Positions 41,611 through 51,396 of a stretch of DNA of 55,162 bases are shown here, piece by piece; the stretch's first letter is position 1; each line of letters starts with the position of its first letter. Both the position numbers and the translations under genes were made by a program. The stretch covers positions 1 through 55,162 of the forward strand of contig CAYUFM010000005.1 of assembly GCA_964444225.1 (NCBI GenBank). Reading direction: 5' to 3'. The notes beneath the pieces were generated by a model, which worked only from the letters and a program-made list of their open reading frames with translations, did no database searches and was not told where the DNA came from. The DNA comes from JALHOM01 sp964444225. Lineage in GTDB: Bacteria; Patescibacteriota; Saccharimonadia; Saccharimonadales; 2-12-FULL-41-12.

Positions 41611-42074
41611 GGGATGTCGTCAAGATTGATTGGCTCATCGCCAATATCCTCGACAATCACATCTTCACTCTTCTTAGACTTTGGTGCACTTGGCTTATCG
41701 CCCTGATCTGAAGGGCCATAACTTCCAGTGTCACCACCTTCGCCTCTTCCGCCCAAGAATGTTACGTCTTGTGCGACAACTTCTAGCTTATTGCGCTTTT
41801 GACCATCCTGTTCCCATTGTCGGCTCTGCAAACGACCCGCTACTAGCACCGGACGTCCTTTTGTGACGTACTGAGTTACACGCTCGCCTAAAGGCCCCCA
41901 AGCTACCACATCGACATAGTCGACAGCTTCTTGCCAGTTACCATCAGATCCTTTAAAGCTACGATTTAGCGCTAAGCTAAAGCTACAAACACTCTGCCCA
42001 CTTGGAATTTGTCTAAGCTCTGGATCTCTGGTTAGGTTCCCCATCAATGTTACTTGGTTAAATGATCTTGCCAT
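41604..42074 (-). CDS. ssb: Single-stranded DNA-binding protein
   Basis: A 156-aa SSB with one OB fold (NQVTLMGNLTRDPELRQ to VVAQDVTFLGG), a Gly/Ser-rich disordered linker, and the acidic interaction tail ending DDIPF. It coats ssDNA and recruits repair and replication partners. It lies in the conserved order rpsF-ssb-rpsR. Confidence 0.97.
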   Translation of the reverse strand: MARSFNQVTLMGNLTRDPELRQIPSGQSVCSFSLALNRSFKGSDGNWQEAVDYVDVVAWGPLGERVTQYVTKGRPVLVAGRLQSRQWEQDGQKRNKLEVVAQDVTFLGGRGEGGDTGSYGPSDQGDKPSAPKSKKSEDVIVEDIGDEPINLDDIPF

Positions 42075-42094
42075 AATTTTACCCTCGCTATTCG

Positions 42095-42478
42095 TTATTC
42101 TTCTTCGTTATCATCTTCGTCGTCTCTACTGTCGCCACGGGCGGCTGCCTTCTCGGCTTTGTCCTTTCGGATAGCTTCGGCCTTAGCCAGCGCTTTGTGA
42201 TCAACTTTGCTGATAAGGTAGCGAATCACTTCGTCTGTAATGTTGAGCACACCCTCAACTTTGCGAACAGATTCTGCAGGCAGTTCAACTGTATAAAAAA
42301 CATACACAGCGTAGTCTACTCCTGAAATAGAGTAAGCCATCTTTTTCTTGCCCCAGTTATCTGTTTTTTCTATTTTTCCACCATTGTCGGTAAATAGTTT
42401 TTCTACTTTTTTAGTACCTTTTTCTAGATCTGCTTCTAGATCTGGATGAAAAAGCACCGCTATTTCATATTGACTCAA
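42095..42478 (-). CDS. rpsF: Ribosomal protein bS6
   Basis: A 127-aa bS6 with YEIAVLFHPDLEADLEK and NWGKKKMAYSISGVDYAVYVFYTVELP, and an acidic tail (EDDNEEE). The start codon is TTG at 42478, supported by GGAAGGAG seven nt upstream. First gene of rpsF-ssb-rpsR. Confidence 0.95.
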   Translation of the reverse strand: MSQYEIAVLFHPDLEADLEKGTKKVEKLFTDNGGKIEKTDNWGKKKMAYSISGVDYAVYVFYTVELPAESVRKVEGVLNITDEVIRYLISKVDHKALAKAEAIRKDKAEKAAARGDSRDDEDDNEEE

Positions 42479-42595
42479 TATGAACTCCTTCCGTTGGTTC
42501 TCGGCTGAGCGCTATAGTTGCCTCAACCTGAATTAGTTATTAACTCCTTAATTTTACCAGATTTATCTCTATATTACAAGGATTTTCAATCTAGG

Positions 42596-43363
42596 CTAGG
42601 CTGTTAGTAGCTTGCTTTCTAGCTGCTGGTGATAGTCGCCTACGCGATTAGGTAAAAATAGCTGAAAAACAACATCGTGTATTTTCTCGACTTTTGTTCT
42701 GTACCCTTCTTTTTTAAGTTGTTTTCTTTGCTTTTCTATATCTGATAACGGTTCGTTTAATGTAATGCTTAGGATTTTGTTGCCTAGTTTTCGTTTTTGC
42801 TCAGGAGGGGTGTTAGGATCTAAGAACTCTTCAAGTAACAATTCTTTGCAGACTTCCGGGCTTTTTGTAACTGCATACTCTCCAAAAAACCTCCCTATAT
42901 CATTGCGTCTGCAACTAGCTGTCGTTGGATTTCTACTGTAGGTACTTTCAATGCATAATAATCCTGACCTAGACAGCCATGACTGTTGAGATTTTGTAAG
43001 ATCTACAATCTCATACTCACCCCTAACTGAAAGATTTATAGCTTGCGGCGGAATAATGCCAGCACATGATAGAACGCAAGCCCTAAATTTCTGATCAATA
43101 TCACTGGGAAGCTGTTGTGGCCCATAAAAAAGTTCGTGATAATTTCTATGCAGGGTTTTTTGGATAAACCATCCGGCGCTGTATCTAAGAGCTCTGCCTG
43201 TAATTCCCTGGAGTTCTTCACTCGTATTCGGGTGCCATATATGGTGGAAGTTCTTTTCCTGATCCAGTAAATCAAAAGAGCCCTCTTTCGAGAGCTCTGC
43301 TGGCAAGATTGGAAGAGGCAATCCTGTAGGTTGATCTACTGGAGTTGCTATCAGTCCATTCAT
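42596..43363 (-). CDS. Unknown soluble protein
   Basis: A 255-aa protein with no membrane segment and no family I recognise. The C-terminal third is Lys/Glu-rich and helical (SDIEKQRKQLKKEGYRTKVEKI). Segments CVLSCAGIIPPQAI and CRRNDIGRFFGEYAVTKS stand out. The frame is intact and reads in the direction of the neighbouring housekeeping genes; it is probably a lineage-specific gene. Confidence 0.6.
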   Translation of the reverse strand: MNGLIATPVDQPTGLPLPILPAELSKEGSFDLLDQEKNFHHIWHPNTSEELQGITGRALRYSAGWFIQKTLHRNYHELFYGPQQLPSDIDQKFRACVLSCAGIIPPQAINLSVRGEYEIVDLTKSQQSWLSRSGLLCIESTYSRNPTTASCRRNDIGRFFGEYAVTKSPEVCKELLLEEFLDPNTPPEQKRKLGNKILSITLNEPLSDIEKQRKQLKKEGYRTKVEKIHDVVFQLFLPNRVGDYHQQLESKLLTA

Positions 43364-43513
43364 ACCTTTTTTTAACCTCTTTATTTTATGCCCTAAGCAT
43401 AAAAGGCTTATGCTAAAAAATCAACCCATTTTTTAATAAACTTCGTACTCTTATGAAGTTTGAGATGAAAAACCGACACATAAATTGAGGCGTAATACCA
43501 CTACGGCTGAAGT

Positions 43514-44203
43514 TTATTTAAGCTTTATAGAACCAATCATAGCGTCAAAGCTATTATGGATTTGTGCGTTGTCTTTAGCATATGTCGCACTAACAACAAC
43601 ATACTTCTCTCCAATTTTGGCGCTGGTAAAGGCGACGTAATAATTAAGGTTATCGCTTTTTAGAATTTCGCCTATAGATTTTTGAGTCTTTACTCCGGCT
43701 AGCGTTACATCACTTGTAACAATATTTATAGGTACATTGCCTAGATCTTGACTCTCTAGTAAGCCTTCTTCGCTGTTTTGATAAAATGGCACCTCGTTGG
43801 TTACGTAAATCGACAAATTATAAGGTGAGTTCTCTGCGTCTTCTGCGAATAGCAAAAACCAACTATTCTGGTCTGCTGATGCTTCATCTATTGCGATCTG
43901 CAGGTCTTTAGCATAGATCATACTAAACTTTGCCTGATCATAATTAGACGTCTCAACGGAAGTTGTTGGACCTGGCACAAACCCTTCTGTTTCTGTTTTT
44001 TGCTTGCTGGCCGATCCGGCAATTGCAAGCCCTATTAATAAAAGAATAGCAACAGAACTAACAATTATTAATTTTTTATACTTAGAAAATAGCGAAGGTT
44101 TAGGAGGATGAAAATCATTACTATAATCGTTTAAAGGCGACCAGTTACCCGGCTGTTTTATAGAGGGAATATTGCTCCCTGGTTGGTTTTGATCTGGATT
44201 CAT
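43514..44203 (-). CDS. Membrane-anchored unknown protein (PsbP-like layout)
   Basis: A 229-aa protein: proline-rich cytoplasmic N-terminus (about 1-45), one membrane helix (about 48-65, KLIIVSSVAILLLIGLAIAG), then a beta-rich extracellular domain whose end (YYVAFTSAKIGEKYVVVSATYAKD, FDAMIGSIKLK) recalls PsbP/LpqN-like lipoproteins. No function can be given. It follows ftsK's upstream neighbour order and stands 31 nt before ftsK end to start on the same strand. Confidence 0.6.
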   Translation of the reverse strand: MNPDQNQPGSNIPSIKQPGNWSPLNDYSNDFHPPKPSLFSKYKKLIIVSSVAILLLIGLAIAGSASKQKTETEGFVPGPTTSVETSNYDQAKFSMIYAKDLQIAIDEASADQNSWFLLFAEDAENSPYNLSIYVTNEVPFYQNSEEGLLESQDLGNVPINIVTSDVTLAGVKTQKSIGEILKSDNLNYYVAFTSAKIGEKYVVVSATYAKDNAQIHNSFDAMIGSIKLK

Positions 44204-44234
44204 AACTCTTACTTAACAGTTTAACATAAGTAGT

Positions 44235-46436
44235 TTAAGCCCGCGTTTCATCATCGTCTGGCATGTCGTCATACACGTCATCTTCAGCATGCCCTGACCC
44301 GCCAAATACTTCATCCATACTACTTACCAAAACATCACGTGGCTTGGCGCCATCAGCTTGCCCTACTATGCCCTGCTCTTCCATGGTTTCTATTAACCTA
44401 GCTGCTCTGGCATAACCAACCCTCAGTCGCCTTTGCAACAAACTAGTGCTAGCCTTACGACCTTCTATAACTACCCTGACTGCGTCCTCCCACATATCAT
44501 CATCGGCGTCATTATTATTCATCGGAGCCACAATACCGCCCTTGCCATTAAACTGTACTGGCTGGCTCACAACCTCGTCGTCATAATTTGGAGCTCTCTG
44601 AGCCCTGATAAAGTCAGTGACTTTACCAGTTTCATCATTGTCGATCAGTGCACCTTGGACACGTTTTGGTTTAGGCATATCACTCATCAAGAACAACATA
44701 TCACCTCTACCCAATAATTTCTCGGCGCCAACTCCGTCAATAATAGTACGTGAGTCCACCTGAGAAGCAGTTGTAAAGGCAATCCTAGCCGGTACGTTAG
44801 CCTTAATCAGACCGGTAATAACGTCAACGCTTGGCCTTTGAGTAGCTAGGATTAAGTGGATTCCCACAGCCCTAGCCTTTTGTGCAATTCTAACAATAAG
44901 CGCCTCTACATCGCGAGCGGCCATCATCATTAGATCAGCCAACTCATCAATAACAATAACTATGTATGGCATACTCTCTTCGTTCTTGGCGCTATTATAT
45001 TCTTCGATGTTGCGTTTCTTTGCCTCAGAAAGTGCACGGTAACGACGTTCCATTTCTGCGACAGACCACTTAAGGGCGCTTATGCACTTTTCTGGTTCTG
45101 TTATAACAGGTGTAAGTAAGTGAGGCATTTCATCATACGGCGTAAGCTCTACTGTTTTGGGATCAACCAATATTAGCTTTAGGTCTGATGGAGTATTTCG
45201 ATACAAAAGGCTGGTTAAGATTGTATTTATCATTACCGACTTACCAGACCCGGTCTGTCCAGCCACTAGAAGGTGAGGCATCTTGGCAAGATCGCCGATT
45301 ATCGGAGCACCTGCGATATCCCGACCAATTACAAAACTGAGTGGTGATGAAGCGTGAGCTTGCCACTCACTACTTTGCAATAAGCTACTCACCCTCACGG
45401 TCGCAGCTTTAATGTTGGGCACCTCGATACCAACTAATCTTTTACCAGGAATAGGTGCCTCAATTCTTATAGAATGCGCCGCTAGATCTAGTGCTAAGTT
45501 ATTTTCTAGGGCAGTTATCTTAGTAAGTTTTACTCCTGTTGGTGGACGTAAAGTATACTGAGTAACGCGCGGGCCAACGTTAGCGCCTTCCATGTCGACA
45601 TTTATATTGAAGTTAGTGAATGTTTCTTCGATAGCTTTTGCGTTACCTTCTACATCACCAGCATTAGCCTTATCTTGCTTTTGATTCAGCAAATCAATGC
45701 TCGGAAATTCCCAGTCAGTGTCGCTGGTAGTAGTTAGCGCTTCGTGCTTTTCATTATCAGTTAATTTTGTGGCAGTATTTTTGAGGCTACTCAAACGAGC
45801 TGGTTTGTCGCCGGGGTGCATAGTAGGGACACCTTCATTTAGCTTAAATTGTTTATCTTTTAAGGTATTAAGGTCGGTGTCTGGATCTTTTTCTTTTTTA
45901 CTAAAAACTTTAAAGACCTTAGCAAGTACCTTAGGCGAAATATTAAAAGCTAAAAAGAACATTAAGATTGCTAGAACCAAGAAGAGTATCGCTGACGGCC
46001 CCTTATCTAGCACAGATAAAACTGTGCCACCTATTAATGCTCCGACACTACCGCCATTCCCGCCATCATGCTCTTCTGAGCTTGTGCCTGATAAGTCTGC
46101 GCCCACTGCATGAAAAAATGCTGATGACAAAACCATAAATGACAGCATTGCCAGTAGTTTACCTAGTGGTATCTCGTAAGTTTCACTACGAAACTTTAGT
46201 ACGCCAAAGTAGATGAGGGCTAACGGCGAAAAATACGCAGCCCAACCAAATGCCCAATAAACCCCGTCAAACATACCTTGTGGCAAAGGACCGCCAGTAC
46301 CGAAACCTCCAAGCAACAAAAAGAGTCCGGCTAAAATCAACAAAATCGCGCCTGTTAGAGGCCAAAATGGTGATTTTACAACTACCGATTCGGTGGTTTT
46401 CTTCTTTTTGTTATTCTTCTTTTTTTTCTTTGCCAT
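44235..46436 (-). CDS. ftsK: FtsK/SpoIIIE DNA translocase
   Basis: A 733-aa protein: lysine-rich N-terminus, four membrane helices (about 24-180), a short linker, alpha/beta RecA-like motor with Walker A AGQTGSGKSVMINTI and Walker B IVIVIDELADLMM, RIAQKARAVGIHLILATQRPS, and a C-terminal winged-helix gamma domain (STSLLQRRLRVGYARAARLIE). It pumps the terminus region through the division septum and activates Xer recombination, matching the Xer gene at 14963. Confidence 0.96.
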   Translation of the reverse strand: MAKKKKKNNKKKKTTESVVVKSPFWPLTGAILLILAGLFLLLGGFGTGGPLPQGMFDGVYWAFGWAAYFSPLALIYFGVLKFRSETYEIPLGKLLAMLSFMVLSSAFFHAVGADLSGTSSEEHDGGNGGSVGALIGGTVLSVLDKGPSAILFLVLAILMFFLAFNISPKVLAKVFKVFSKKEKDPDTDLNTLKDKQFKLNEGVPTMHPGDKPARLSSLKNTATKLTDNEKHEALTTTSDTDWEFPSIDLLNQKQDKANAGDVEGNAKAIEETFTNFNINVDMEGANVGPRVTQYTLRPPTGVKLTKITALENNLALDLAAHSIRIEAPIPGKRLVGIEVPNIKAATVRVSSLLQSSEWQAHASSPLSFVIGRDIAGAPIIGDLAKMPHLLVAGQTGSGKSVMINTILTSLLYRNTPSDLKLILVDPKTVELTPYDEMPHLLTPVITEPEKCISALKWSVAEMERRYRALSEAKKRNIEEYNSAKNEESMPYIVIVIDELADLMMMAARDVEALIVRIAQKARAVGIHLILATQRPSVDVITGLIKANVPARIAFTTASQVDSRTIIDGVGAEKLLGRGDMLFLMSDMPKPKRVQGALIDNDETGKVTDFIRAQRAPNYDDEVVSQPVQFNGKGGIVAPMNNNDADDDMWEDAVRVVIEGRKASTSLLQRRLRVGYARAARLIETMEEQGIVGQADGAKPRDVLVSSMDEVFGGSGHAEDDVYDDMPDDDETRA

Positions 46437-46481
46437 AAGAGTTATATTGTAGCATTTTTATGTTAATCTGATGATAGCTCA

Positions 46482-46510
46482 ATTGTAGCATAAATTACTA
46501 CAAAAGTCAA
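46482..46510 (-). promoter_or_regulatory. Promoter of ftsK
   Basis: TTGACT (minus, 46510-46505; five of six), 17-nt spacer, TACAAT (46487-46482; five of six), 45 nt before the ATG. A second TACAAT lies 9 nt before the ATG. Confidence 0.65.
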
Positions 46511-46559
46511 CCAGAATTTTTAGCATTGAGTTATGTGCAACGAAGAAAAAACCAGAGGT

Positions 46560-48560
46560 TTACCCCACTGCCAAACGTACACCGTTAGTATCTACAACTC
46601 TGGAGTAGGTAAACACCGGCATGCCGTTGTCCATGTAGGAGTCCGGAGTAAACTGTCGCCAGTCCAGCATCAGCTCCTTCGGCTCAAGATCAAAGTGGCG
46701 GATATGGGTTTTAGCAAATGCACTACTGTCATCTAACTTATCACCGCCGGCCCGTAAGCTGTGCCAATAGGTTACAGCATCTAACAAACTAGGAACCCTG
46801 CACTTCAGCTCAGGACGACTAGCTTGTCGGGCACGTAGCAAACGAACTAGTTCACTAACTTGCTTATTGTTAATTTCTCTGTCTACACGGCTTGGAATCA
46901 AGCTAATGCGGATTGGTGCATTACCCTTGTTCCCAGACCATTCACAGCCACTATAATAACCCTTAAGGTAAAGGTCATCGTACACGTGTGTTTGGTAAGG
47001 CTGTTCTTTGCCAAAGTCTTCAGCCAAAGCTACTATTTTAGCTTCGCTGACTTCAATATTCGGAGTTGCTACTAGAGTAAACCGTGCGCCCTCAGTAATC
47101 AGCTTTTCTACAAGGTAATCATAGACACCGCTCTGTTGCCATTCTTTGTCTTTGGCGACAAACAATACTTCAAGTTCTTGAAGCGAAGCAGCAACAAGCG
47201 AAGCAGGAACTTCACGTTTGCGGAGCAGGCCACGCTTAGCCCTTTGTAGCTTGTCTGCAACCGTTTTATAAGCCGAATATGCTGTTTGTACCTGCCCACG
47301 GATACTTTCGGGCAATAAACGCGCTAATTCTGGCTTGTCTCTGTCGCCACGCTGCGAACGGATTTCACCAATGCGAGGATCAGTTTTATAACCAAAGCCC
47401 CGAATCTCGTGGTCTAACTCATACAGAAAACGTAGCTCCTCATCGCTCAGGTCGGTTTCGTTATTAGCGACAATCTTCTTTTCAATAGCTGTTAATCGCT
47501 TCATGTCCTCGGCTTTACGGATATACTCCTCACCGCCCGGCAAATCTTTAAGTCGTTCAGCAGTAATGTCAGCCAGTTCGGGCTCTAGCTCTTGAGCTGC
47601 ATTTACACCACGAACTTCTACAACTTTGCCTTGCTCCATACGGATAGCCACACGAGGAATGGTATCTTTCCCATCTTCGTCACGAGTATAGTAAACATAG
47701 AAATCACCACCTTTAAGTTGTGCGCTTGCAGTACTTTCGCCAGCCGTACACCAGCCTGTGCCATGTCCTTGCAGGGAGCCAGACAAACGACGTACAGTTC
47801 GGGGGTCGTCAGTCTGGTTAAACTTCGTCCAAGACCCCCTAGTATCTTTTCTAAGCTCAGGCGAATCAGGAGTTACTTCTAGTACGGTATGGGCGTAGAG
47901 CTTGCCAAAATTACCACTTTTCAGGTGTTTTTGTAGTTGCTCATTATTAACACCGCCGTCTACCGCTTCACCTTGAACACGAGATTTATTGAGCGCATCA
48001 TAAACATACGCCAACGCCTCACGATTAAGTTCTGGATAAGCAGCCGTTGTGCCACGACTACGCTTTTGGAATTCTTGCTTATCCTTGTCAAAGCTTCCAA
48101 GTTTTACGACGGATTCCCACGCGTAAGTCTTAAACCAGTTCGGGTAGCCACCGTCTTCACCGCCAAGATATTCAACCCATTCAGCAAGTCCTGCACGCTG
48201 ATCGGCTTGAACTGCTTCAGTCATCATGTGGCGCATTCCAGAGGTTATCTGGACGTCACCGCGACCTTCTTCACGAGCAATACGACGTTGCAATTCAAAG
48301 TAACCCTCCGGAACATCTTCAGCCTTTATTACATGTGCGTCGATTTGACGGTCGATGCTGTTTTGATCGCCGGTCAGAATACCGTCATTTACATAGTTCC
48401 CGTTTGCTGAAAACCCTAAATAAGCCGAAATCTTGTCGGATGGTTCGTTCGGAATAGCCTCCCCACCTGCACGTAAATAGGCAACGACAGACTCAACTTC
48501 TGCCGAAGTATGAAGGTGCGGATTGCGTTCGTGTAAAAATGAGCTACCGGGTTCTTGCAT
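46560..48560 (-). CDS. Large conserved protein of unknown function with GWCTA motif
   Basis: A 666-aa soluble protein, rich in charged residues. The central block (about 255-330: LQGHGTGWCTAGESTASAQL, GGDFYVYYTRDEDG, PRVAIRMEQGKVVEVRGVNA) is a signature I associate with uncharacterised proteins common in Patescibacteria and somewhat like PcfJ-type plasmid proteins. The flanks are helical. No enzymatic motif is recognised. It has its own good promoter and no operon partner. Confidence 0.65.
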   Translation of the reverse strand: MQEPGSSFLHERNPHLHTSAEVESVVAYLRAGGEAIPNEPSDKISAYLGFSANGNYVNDGILTGDQNSIDRQIDAHVIKAEDVPEGYFELQRRIAREEGRGDVQITSGMRHMMTEAVQADQRAGLAEWVEYLGGEDGGYPNWFKTYAWESVVKLGSFDKDKQEFQKRSRGTTAAYPELNREALAYVYDALNKSRVQGEAVDGGVNNEQLQKHLKSGNFGKLYAHTVLEVTPDSPELRKDTRGSWTKFNQTDDPRTVRRLSGSLQGHGTGWCTAGESTASAQLKGGDFYVYYTRDEDGKDTIPRVAIRMEQGKVVEVRGVNAAQELEPELADITAERLKDLPGGEEYIRKAEDMKRLTAIEKKIVANNETDLSDEELRFLYELDHEIRGFGYKTDPRIGEIRSQRGDRDKPELARLLPESIRGQVQTAYSAYKTVADKLQRAKRGLLRKREVPASLVAASLQELEVLFVAKDKEWQQSGVYDYLVEKLITEGARFTLVATPNIEVSEAKIVALAEDFGKEQPYQTHVYDDLYLKGYYSGCEWSGNKGNAPIRISLIPSRVDREINNKQVSELVRLLRARQASRPELKCRVPSLLDAVTYWHSLRAGGDKLDDSSAFAKTHIRHFDLEPKELMLDWRQFTPDSYMDNGMPVFTYSRVVDTNGVRLAVG

Positions 48561-48602
48561 TGTAATGTATTTTGACTTTTTATTTTTTATCTAACAGATT
48601 AC

Positions 48603-48631
48603 ATACTATCATATTTTAGATTAAATGTCAA
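48603..48631 (-). promoter_or_regulatory. Promoter of the 48560-46560 gene
   Basis: Perfect TTGACA (minus, 48631-48626), 17-nt spacer, TAGTAT (48608-48603; four of six), 42 nt before the ATG. Confidence 0.6.
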
Positions 48632-48724
48632 TATAGTTTACTGGTGCAATCGATCTAGCACTTTTTTGCCTGAGCATAGGTAGCAAAGAAATTGAAACAC
48701 GCAACAAAATGCATGTTAAGTACG

Positions 48725-50764
48725 TTAGTCGGTACGAGGGTCTTGGTTTAGAAGTTTCTGACGCATCTGCGCAAAGCGCTCCTGCAGTTCTTTAGCTTCT
48801 TGCTCTGGTGACTTTTGCGGACCAGCTTGTTTTTGAGTCTGGTTACCTGGTTTGTTGGCCTGGCTTGGACCTTGGGCTTGAACTTTACCACCACCCACAA
48901 CATTGACTACAGGGATAACGATTGGGCTACGACCAGTCTGCTCGTATAGAAAGTGTGTTACGTGCTCACGTAGTTCTGCCTTAAATCTATCAAGATCAAT
49001 CCGTTTAAAGCGTTGCTGGACAGCTCGTTTTAGCTCAATTCTAAAGGCATTCATTAGCTCTTCTTGGTCTTTCATATAAATAAATCCACGACTAATTATG
49101 TCCGGACTAGTCATAAGCTGGCCTGATTTTTTGTCTATTGTCAGAACTACCGCCACCAAACCTTCGTTAGCTAACATCAACCTATCCTTAACAACCACGT
49201 TACTGACTGTTGCGCCAGTCTGGTCAACCAAAATTGTGCCATGTGGCACACGGCCTAGAAGTTCGATCTTTTGACCATCTAGGGCCACAACATCACCGTT
49301 TTCGGCATTGATGGTGTTTTTACGAGGAATCCCCTCCTCAACTGCAGCCTCTATGTGGCGTTGCTTAACACGGTACGCACCATAAATTGGAATAAAAAAC
49401 TTGGGCTTGGTCATGTGAATCATGTCTTTATATTCTTCCATGCTGGCGTGTCCAGAAACATGCAATGGACCAACACCATCAATACCATGTGTCTCATGCC
49501 TGTAGACATGAACACCTTTTCGCATAAGCTCGTCAACCATTGTGCCAATTAATGCGTCATTTCCAGATTCTGGAATAGGCGTAGAGCTAAGAACTACAGT
49601 GTCTTGAGGCTTGAGTTTAATGTGCTTGTGGTCACCACTAGCCATACGTTGCAAAGCAGAATTCGGCTCACCTTGCGACCCAGTACAGACAATAACGACA
49701 TCTTCATCCTTCATATTAGGCACACTAGCGATCGGCACAATTGTACCCTTAGGAATTCGCACAAATCCGTGACGTACTGCCATTTCCAGTGTACTTACCA
49801 AGCTTCTACCATCAAGGGCAATCTTTTTGCCATGGTGCGATGCGGCGTTAATAATCATCTGAATACGATTTATGTTCGTTGAGAACATTGCCATAAATGT
49901 ACGTCCTGGAGCATTGTCCATGATGTCCACAAAACTTTGTTCAATTGTACTTTCACTTGGCGTACGACCCGGTCTTTCACAGGTTGTGCTCTCGCTCAGG
50001 AGCGCCAAGACACCTTCGTTACCAAGTTGAGTTAAGCGGTCTGTGTCAGTTTTTTCGTGGTCTAGAGGATTAGGGTCAAGCCTAAAGTCACCAGTGTTAA
50101 TAATCCGGCCCACAGGGGTATCCAGAACAATACAAGTACTGCCCGGGATAGAGTGCGTGACTCTGACGAATTCTAGAAAAAATTCGCCAATTTTTAGACG
50201 CTCGTGTGTGTCCTCGTTCATCGCAATAGTTTTTAGTTCAAAACCATCTGGCATAGGTAGACCGAAGTTCTGGAAAATTTCTTCTACTCTTCCCATACTA
50301 AACCTACTGCCATAAACCGGTGCTGGATACAGTGGCATAATGTGTGGCAAGCCACCAATGTGGTCCAGGTGTCCGTGAGTGATGATATAAGCTTTTAGTT
50401 TGTGTTTAACGCTATCTAGGTAGCTCATATCAGCAATACCGTAATTAATTCCTGGCAGGTCGACACCAAGATCAGAGCCACAGTCCATGATGACAACATC
50501 ATCTTTGTACTCAACCAGTATGGTGTTCTTAGAGCCACCGCCGTCCATACCTCCTAGGCCAATGATTTTTAGCCTTGGGCTATCATCGATAAAGTTAGCT
50601 CGGACATTTTGCTGGCTCTGTACCGTGCCATCAGCATCTAGGTATTGGCTAGCAATTCTAGTTGCGTCATCGGCGTTTCTTTTTTGTGCCCGAATAGCCT
50701 CACCTCGACTTATTGGTCGTTTGCTTGGCTTATCCGGATTTTTAGTTTTTTGATTTGGATTCAT
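48725..50764 (-). CDS. rnj: Ribonuclease J
   Basis: A 679-aa metallo-beta-lactamase/beta-CASP ribonuclease: N-terminal basic extension, THGHLDHIGGLPH metal motif, VRVTHSIPGS, INTGDFRLDP, beta-CASP domain with VIVCTGSQGEPNSAL and HVSGHAS, and a Gln/Pro-rich C-terminal tail. It has 5'-3' exo- and endonuclease activity on mRNA and rRNA. It closes the cluster rpsO-pnp-membrane protein-UDG-rnj. Confidence 0.95.
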   Translation of the reverse strand: MNPNQKTKNPDKPSKRPISRGEAIRAQKRNADDATRIASQYLDADGTVQSQQNVRANFIDDSPRLKIIGLGGMDGGGSKNTILVEYKDDVVIMDCGSDLGVDLPGINYGIADMSYLDSVKHKLKAYIITHGHLDHIGGLPHIMPLYPAPVYGSRFSMGRVEEIFQNFGLPMPDGFELKTIAMNEDTHERLKIGEFFLEFVRVTHSIPGSTCIVLDTPVGRIINTGDFRLDPNPLDHEKTDTDRLTQLGNEGVLALLSESTTCERPGRTPSESTIEQSFVDIMDNAPGRTFMAMFSTNINRIQMIINAASHHGKKIALDGRSLVSTLEMAVRHGFVRIPKGTIVPIASVPNMKDEDVVIVCTGSQGEPNSALQRMASGDHKHIKLKPQDTVVLSSTPIPESGNDALIGTMVDELMRKGVHVYRHETHGIDGVGPLHVSGHASMEEYKDMIHMTKPKFFIPIYGAYRVKQRHIEAAVEEGIPRKNTINAENGDVVALDGQKIELLGRVPHGTILVDQTGATVSNVVVKDRLMLANEGLVAVVLTIDKKSGQLMTSPDIISRGFIYMKDQEELMNAFRIELKRAVQQRFKRIDLDRFKAELREHVTHFLYEQTGRSPIVIPVVNVVGGGKVQAQGPSQANKPGNQTQKQAGPQKSPEQEAKELQERFAQMRQKLLNQDPRTD

Positions 50765-50778
50765 TGAATCTCCTTTTT

Positions 50779-50796
50779 GTTCGCTAAAGTGCGAAC
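50779..50796 (-). promoter_or_regulatory. Hairpin in the RNase J leader
   Basis: GTTCGC/GCGAAC with a 6-nt loop, flanked by AAAAA and TTTTT runs. On the minus strand it ends just before AAAAAGGAG, the ribosome binding site of the RNase J gene. It could be a partial terminator after the UDG gene or an RNase J feedback site. Confidence 0.45.
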
Positions 50797-50805
50797 GTTT
50801 TTAAT

Positions 50806-51396
50806 TTATTGAATATTGATAATCATTTTAAAATCGTTAAATAATGTCTGGCGTAAGGATCCGTTATACAATGCTGCAGCGGGATGATACAGGGGCAAAA
50901 GTCTAATTGACAATTCCTCTCCATCATCAGACTTAATTATCACCGGAAATACCTGTCCGTGGACTTTGGTTATCGATGCCTCAGGTAAAAAGTACTCCAT
51001 ACTGTGCCTGCCTAAGGTAACTATAAATTTTGGCTTTATAACGTTTAACTCCCTCAAAAGATACGGCCAAAATTCTTTCTTTTCTTCTGGCAACGGGTCA
51101 CGATTATTTGGTGGCCGATATTTAACGATATTGGTAATGTACACGTCACTACGAAGCAAATTTATACTGTCTAACATTTCGTCAAGCAGTTTGCCGGCGG
51201 CGCCGACAAAAGGAATTCCATGTATATCTTCTTGTTTTCCAGGTGCTTCACCTATGAAAACAATGTCTGCATCATGATTTCCATGACCCATCACCAACTG
51301 TGTGGCGGTTTGAGCCAAATTTGGACAGATATTTTTTTGTAAAATATCTGCCTTAATTTGTTCAAGCTCTGCTTTTTGATTTAGGTCTTTTGGCAT
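50806..51396 (-). CDS. Family-4-type uracil-DNA glycosylase without Fe-S cysteines
   Basis: A 196-aa protein matching type 4/5 uracil-DNA glycosylases: IVFIGEAPGKQED (motif A), GIPFVGAAGKLL, ITNIVKYRPPNNRDPLPEE, IVTLGRHSMEYF and LYHPAAALYN (motif B, catalytic-pocket His). It would remove uracil from DNA. Of the four cysteines that hold the [4Fe-4S] cluster in this family only C24 remains; the others are K21, Y93 and F109 by alignment to the Thermotoga-type enzyme. It overlaps the small membrane gene upstream by 35 nt. Confidence 0.85.
   Translation of the reverse strand: MPKDLNQKAELEQIKADILQKNICPNLAQTATQLVMGHGNHDADIVFIGEAPGKQEDIHGIPFVGAAGKLLDEMLDSINLLRSDVYITNIVKYRPPNNRDPLPEEKKEFWPYLLRELNVIKPKFIVTLGRHSMEYFLPEASITKVHGQVFPVIIKSDDGEELSIRLLPLYHPAAALYNGSLRQTLFNDFKMIINIQ

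Noticed and set aside
41330..41656. A 108-codon frame spanning the ssb-rpsR spacer
   Set aside because: It overlaps both rpsR and the end of ssb and reads through the large palindrome; no family features.
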